Below are positions 60,588 through 64,000 of a stretch of DNA of 64,000 nucleotides, one piece after another. The notes beneath the pieces were generated by a model. The model made no database searches, was not told the origin of the DNA, and saw only the letters and a list, made by a program, of their open reading frames with translations. Source of the stretch: Deltaproteobacteria bacterium. Lineage in GTDB: Bacteria > Desulfobacterota > Deferrisomatia > Deferrisomatales > JACRMM01. The translations under genes and the position numbers were made by a program. Every line of letters begins with the position of its first letter. Within the stretch, counting starts at the first letter, position 1. The DNA is taken from positions 47,638 through 111,637 of the forward strand of contig JACRMM010000057.1 of assembly GCA_016214985.1 (NCBI GenBank). Reading direction: 5' to 3'.

Positions 60588-62521
60588 CAGCTCCGGCCCC
60601 GAGGCCCGGCCACCCGCACGTCGCCGCGCCGCATCGTCACCTTCTTGCCATCCAGATACTCCAGGAGCGGGATCGTGTACTTGCGCGTCGTCCCCGTGAG
60701 GTCCTTCACGTCGGCCACGCCGATCTCCGGCTTGTCGCGCAGGAGCGCGACGACCTCCCGGCTGAACTCTTCCAGCCGGCTCGCCTCGAAGAAGAACCCC
60801 TCCTTCGTGCGCACCAACACGCCCTGCCCGACGAGGTACTCCAGCACCGGAGCGAGCGCCTTTGGGTCCTCCCCGGCCGCCGCAGCCACGTCCTCAAGGG
60901 TCGGCGCCTCGTAACCCCTCGCCCCGACGACGCTCTGCACCCGCCTCCGCAGGTCCTCGTCGTCGGCGCTCAGACGCAAGGCGAAGTCGCTGCGGCGCAC
61001 AACTTCACCTTCCAGGACGACCCGCTTCGCCTCCGCCAGCCGGCCGAGCACGAACTCCACGAACCGCGCCGGAAGGTACTCGGGAAACTTCCGGCGCAGC
61101 TCCTCGACGCCGAGCCCCTTCTTCAGAGGGTTCTCGGCGTGGAACCGGCCCAGGAGCGTGAGCGCCTGCTCCTCCAGGGCTGCCACCACCTCGGCGTGGA
61201 CGTGGCGCTGTGTCCGCCGGTCGGCAACCAGGGCGCGGTCCTGCCGCACGGCCCCCTGCAGGAGGTTGCGCGTCTCCTCCAGCGAGAGGCCCAGGGCTCC
61301 CTGGGCCTCGATCGGGTCGAGCCCCGCGGCCCCGCGCTTTCGCAGGTAGATCTCGACGCGGCCCGGCGGATCGCCTCGATCGAGCGCCTCCAGATCCCGC
61401 CAGGCGTCCTCGCGCCGCCCCTTGTGGCGAGCAGGGTGATGGTCGAGGACGACACCGCCGCCGATCGTGCGGGCCGGCGACAGCGCGCGAAGGACGAACC
61501 GATCCCCCGGGCAGACGACGAGCCACTCCGGGGACCGAAGCTGCACGTAGGCGCCCTCCCCCGGCGGCACCGACTCGCGGTTCAAGAGCGCCACGAGGAC
61601 CTTGGCCTCCTGGGTCCCCACGTGGAGGCGGCACCGTCCCCGGTCCGCGAGGAGCCGGCCGGCCGAGGGCAGAAGCTCCAGGCGGGCGTCGATCATGCGG
61701 GTGGCCACCAGCGTGTCGGGGTGAGCGACCGTGTTCCCGCGGTCGAGGTCCTCCACACCGGGCCCCGCGAGGTTCAACGCCGCGCGCTGGCCGGCGAGGG
61801 CCTTCTCCACGGCCTCGCCGTGGACCTGGATGCCCCTGACCTTGGCCCGGAGGCCCCGTGGCAGCACCTCCACCTCGTCGTCCCTGCGCACCGAGCCCGA
61901 GACCAGGGTGCCGGTGACCACGGTGCCGAAGCCGCGCATCGTGAACACCCGGTCGACGGGCAGGCGAAACGTGCCCTGCGCGCTCTTCTGGGGCACCGAC
62001 GCCGCGATCTCATCGACACGGGACAGAAGCTCCGGCAGGCCCTGCCCGGTGGTCGAGGACACCGCCACTACCGGCGCCCCTTCGAGGAAGGTTCCCCGCG
62101 TCAGGCTCGCCACATCCTCCCGGGCGAGCTCCAAGAACCCCTCGTCCACTAGATCGGCCTTGGTCAGCGCCACGAGGCCGCTCTTGACCCGCAGCAGCGA
62201 GCAGATGTCGAGGTGCTCGCGGGTCTGGGGCATCGCCCCCTCGTCCGCGGCGACCACCAGCAGAACCGCGTCGATTCCCGTCGCTCCGGCCACCATGGTC
62301 TTGACAAACCGCTCGTGACCCGGCACATCCACGATGGCGAGGTCCACGCCCCCCGGCAGCTTGAGGTGGGCGAACCCCAGTTCGATGGTGATCCCGCGCT
62401 CCTTCTCCTCCTTCAGGCGGTCGGTGTCGATCCCTGTCAGGGCCCGGACCAGGGAGGTCTTCCCGTGGTCGATGTGCCCCGCAGTTCCCAAAACCACGCG
62501 CCTGCTTCCGGAGGGGGCCAT
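60587..62521 (-). CDS. selB: selenocysteine-specific translation elongation factor
   Basis: A 644-residue SelB. The GTPase domain starts GTAGHIDHGKTSLVRALTGID with the switch motif KERGITIELGF and DVPGHERFVKTM. Domains 2 and 3 follow (about 180-345), and winged-helix repeats that bind the SECIS hairpin fill residues 380-640. It delivers selenocysteyl-tRNA to UGA. The ATG at 62521 gives the usual start; a TTG at 62557 would add 12 residues. No selA, selC or selD is in the window, and no selenoprotein gene is recognised nearby, though the fdhD remnant points to formate dehydrogenase. Confidence 0.96.
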   Translation of the reverse strand: MAPSGSRRVVLGTAGHIDHGKTSLVRALTGIDTDRLKEEKERGITIELGFAHLKLPGGVDLAIVDVPGHERFVKTMVAGATGIDAVLLVVAADEGAMPQTREHLDICSLLRVKSGLVALTKADLVDEGFLELAREDVASLTRGTFLEGAPVVAVSSTTGQGLPELLSRVDEIAASVPQKSAQGTFRLPVDRVFTMRGFGTVVTGTLVSGSVRRDDEVEVLPRGLRAKVRGIQVHGEAVEKALAGQRAALNLAGPGVEDLDRGNTVAHPDTLVATRMIDARLELLPSAGRLLADRGRCRLHVGTQEAKVLVALLNRESVPPGEGAYVQLRSPEWLVVCPGDRFVLRALSPARTIGGGVVLDHHPARHKGRREDAWRDLEALDRGDPPGRVEIYLRKRGAAGLDPIEAQGALGLSLEETRNLLQGAVRQDRALVADRRTQRHVHAEVVAALEEQALTLLGRFHAENPLKKGLGVEELRRKFPEYLPARFVEFVLGRLAEAKRVVLEGEVVRRSDFALRLSADDEDLRRRVQSVVGARGYEAPTLEDVAAAAGEDPKALAPVLEYLVGQGVLVRTKEGFFFEASRLEEFSREVVALLRDKPEIGVADVKDLTGTTRKYTIPLLEYLDGKKVTMRRGDVRVAGPRGRS

Positions 62522-62659
62522 GCCGCGTCCTGTCTCGAGTCTCTCGTGTTGTGTCAAGGCCGGAGTGAGGGTCGTAGGATGCTAGCAAAGGGCCCCGGGG
62601 GGTGCAACCGGGATCGGGCGCACTCAAGTTCCGGAACCACTTTGCCGAAAGGAGAGGCC

Positions 62660-63418
62660 ATGCCGCAGTTCCTGCTCGACCCCGGCGGCCTGGCGCCGGA
62701 CGCCCGCTCCGCTGTCCTGACGGGCGCGGAGGCCCATCACCTTCTGCGGGTGGTGCGCACGCGGCCGGGAGACCGGGTGAAACTCTTCGACGGCCGGGGC
62801 CGGCGGTGGCAGGGCAGGCTTGCGGCCGGCGGAGCGCCCGACGCGGCGCGGGTCGAGGCGCTAGAGCCGCTGCCGTCGCACGAGCCGTCCCTCGAGCTCC
62901 GCCTCGCCCAGAGCCTCCCCAAAGGCGACCGGTGGACGTGGCTCCTGGAGAAGGGAACCGAGCTCGGCGTGTCGCACTTCGCGCCGCTGCGCTCGCGGTA
63001 CACGGTCGTCACTCCCGCGGCCGGGAAGGCCCAGGACCGGCGTGCCCGATGGACCGCGATCGCCCTGGCCGCGGCCAAGCAGTGCGAGCGGGGTGTCGTG
63101 CCGGACGTCGCCGAGGCGCAGGACCTCGATGCCTTCCTCTCCGGGCTTGGCGCACCGGCTGCGGCCGAGGTCCGCTTGGTGTGCCTCGAGCGCTCTACCG
63201 CGCCGCCGCCGGCCCTGGCCGGCCGCCCGGCGCACGTGACAGTGGCCGTGGGACCGGAGGGCGGGTGGAGCCCCGAGGAGGTGGAGGCGCTCCAGCGCGC
63301 CGCGTTTCTCCCCCTGAGCCTCGGGCCCCGGCTCCTGCGCGCCGAGACGGCTGGCGTGGCGGCGCTCGTGTGGGTCCTCGCCCGCTGGGGCGATCTTGTT
63401 GCCCCGGGGGATCCGTGA
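62660..63418 (+). CDS. rsmE: 16S rRNA (uracil-1498-N3)-methyltransferase
   Basis: A 252-residue SPOUT methyltransferase. An N-terminal PUA-like domain (AHHLLRVVRTRPGDRV, residues 25-40) is followed by the SAM-binding knot: LLEKGTELGVSHFAPL near 95, AKQCERG near 137, VGPEGGWSPEEVEAL near 195 and LGPRLLRAETAG near 220. It methylates U1498 of 16S rRNA. AAGGAGAGG precedes the ATG. Confidence 0.95.
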   Translation: MPQFLLDPGGLAPDARSAVLTGAEAHHLLRVVRTRPGDRVKLFDGRGRRWQGRLAAGGAPDAARVEALEPLPSHEPSLELRLAQSLPKGDRWTWLLEKGTELGVSHFAPLRSRYTVVTPAAGKAQDRRARWTAIALAAAKQCERGVVPDVAEAQDLDAFLSGLGAPAAAEVRLVCLERSTAPPPALAGRPAHVTVAVGPEGGWSPEEVEALQRAAFLPLSLGPRLLRAETAGVAALVWVLARWGDLVAPGDP

Positions 63419-63449
63419 TAGCTTCGCCACTCCTTCGAGGAGGCAGACC

Positions 63450-63866
63450 ATGAAGTGCCCCAAGTGCAGCTACACGAGCTTCGAATACCTTGATTCCTGC
63501 AAGAAGTGTGGAGCGGACCTGAGAGACGTCCGCACCCTGCTCCAGGTCATCTCGGTTTCGCCCGACGAGCGGGCGCCTCGAGCCGCACCTTCGGCCCCGG
63601 CGCCCGAGGAGCCCTCGGCCGTCGGATACGCGGGTGCGGCGACGGCCACCAACTTCTCTGCGCTCGGCGCATCGCCGCCGGCGCCGGACGGCGATGCTGC
63701 GCTGCTCGAGGATCTCAACTTCGATCAGTCCTTCGCCGACATGGTCGAGCCGACGAGCTACGACGACTCCGCGTCCCGTTCGGAGACCTCCGAGGGCGGC
63801 GACGAGGGACTGCTCGACCTCGACTTCGGCGACGTTTTCGCCGACAAGGACAAGCCGGCGCCCTAG
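63450..63866 (+). CDS. zinc-ribbon protein of unknown function
   Basis: A 138-residue acidic protein. The N-terminus is a zinc ribbon, MKCPKCSYTSFEYLDSCKKCGADL, with two CXXC pairs (C3/C6 and C17/C20), followed by a low-complexity Ala/Pro/Ser/Asp region and an acidic tail (LLDLDFGDVFADKD). Similar small proteins are common in delta-proteobacteria-like genomes, without known function. It follows rsmE by 31 bases after GAGGAGG, so the two are probably cotranscribed. Confidence 0.8.
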   Translation: MKCPKCSYTSFEYLDSCKKCGADLRDVRTLLQVISVSPDERAPRAAPSAPAPEEPSAVGYAGAATATNFSALGASPPAPDGDAALLEDLNFDQSFADMVEPTSYDDSASRSETSEGGDEGLLDLDFGDVFADKDKPAP

Positions 63867-64000
63867 GAGCCTGTCGGACTTGAGAAAACTGGCCCCATAA
63901 GATGGAAATGTTCTACATGCACAGAACTCGCGCTTTGCCGGAGAGCCGGTGCCTGCCGTGGGTCAAAGCCCGACCGGGCGGGCGCGGACGGCTTTGGAGC
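63867..64000. other. right edge of window; possible start of a mobile element
   Basis: From 63867 the sequence GAGCCTGTCGGACTTGAGA looks like the terminal repeat of an insertion sequence, and composition changes to less GC-rich for about 60 bases. A frame starting at 63902 runs off the window without recognised similarity. Only one end is visible, so this is weak. Confidence 0.25.

Overview
This is 64 kb of a GC-rich (roughly two-thirds GC), gene-dense bacterial chromosome with no rRNA, tRNA, CRISPR array or complete insertion sequence that I could recognise. The gene content suggests an anaerobic or facultative lineage related to Desulfobacterota/Desulfuromonadota (old Deltaproteobacteria), for example the metal- or sulfur-reducing orders. 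The main pointers are a multihaem cytochrome module, an ETF:menaquinone oxidoreductase of the Geobacter type, two families of sigma-54 activators, indolepyruvate:ferredoxin oxidoreductase and a SelB factor. The assignment is inference; no marker in the window fixes the species.

Layout. 1-11243 (minus strand): one long run reading XRE/cupin regulator, thiolase, 3-hydroxyacyl-CoA dehydrogenase, enoyl-CoA hydratase, acyl-CoA dehydrogenase, EtfB, EtfA. It continues into a membrane module: an EMO-like b-haem/FeS/CCG protein, a seven-haem cytochrome, a four-cluster FeS protein and an NrfD protein cut by the window edge. Together they look like complete beta-oxidation wired to menaquinone and then to periplasmic cytochromes. 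11244-16055: a nitrogen-control operon amt-glnD-glnB behind a good sigma-54 promoter and a strongly structured leader. 16052-23519: murI, a conserved 59-aa protein, a methyltransferase, a histidine kinase/sigma-54 response regulator/nucleosidase operon, and a tandem universal stress protein.

23567-36864 (minus strand): a TRAP transporter (dctP-terminator-dctQ-dctM), then an organic-acid operon (iorB, iorA, SCP2-type thiolase, two AMP-dependent acyl-CoA ligases) and an acyl-CoA dehydrogenase. Upstream lies a PAS/sigma-54 activator gene. The activator, four TGTAGG half-sites and a -24/-12 promoter lie in line upstream of the dehydrogenase. A second -24/-12 promoter lies upstream of the ligases. 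The region is best read as uptake and CoA-dependent degradation of an aromatic or branched carboxylic or 2-oxo acid.

36992-53746: housekeeping genes (queE, rho, coaE, pgeF, rluD, dapF, lysA), an M48 protease lipoprotein, a fused double malic enzyme whose first half lacks key catalytic residues, a globin-coupled histidine kinase behind a strong sigma-70 promoter and a long structured leader, a Bax-like glucosaminidase and two lipoproteins. 54154-63866: DoxX, a glycine-zipper protein, a truncated AraC regulator, then a minus-strand run comF-gpmI-lapAB fusion-dksA-like-fdhD fragment-selB, and finally rsmE and a zinc-ribbon protein. The last 130 bases are possibly the edge of a mobile element.
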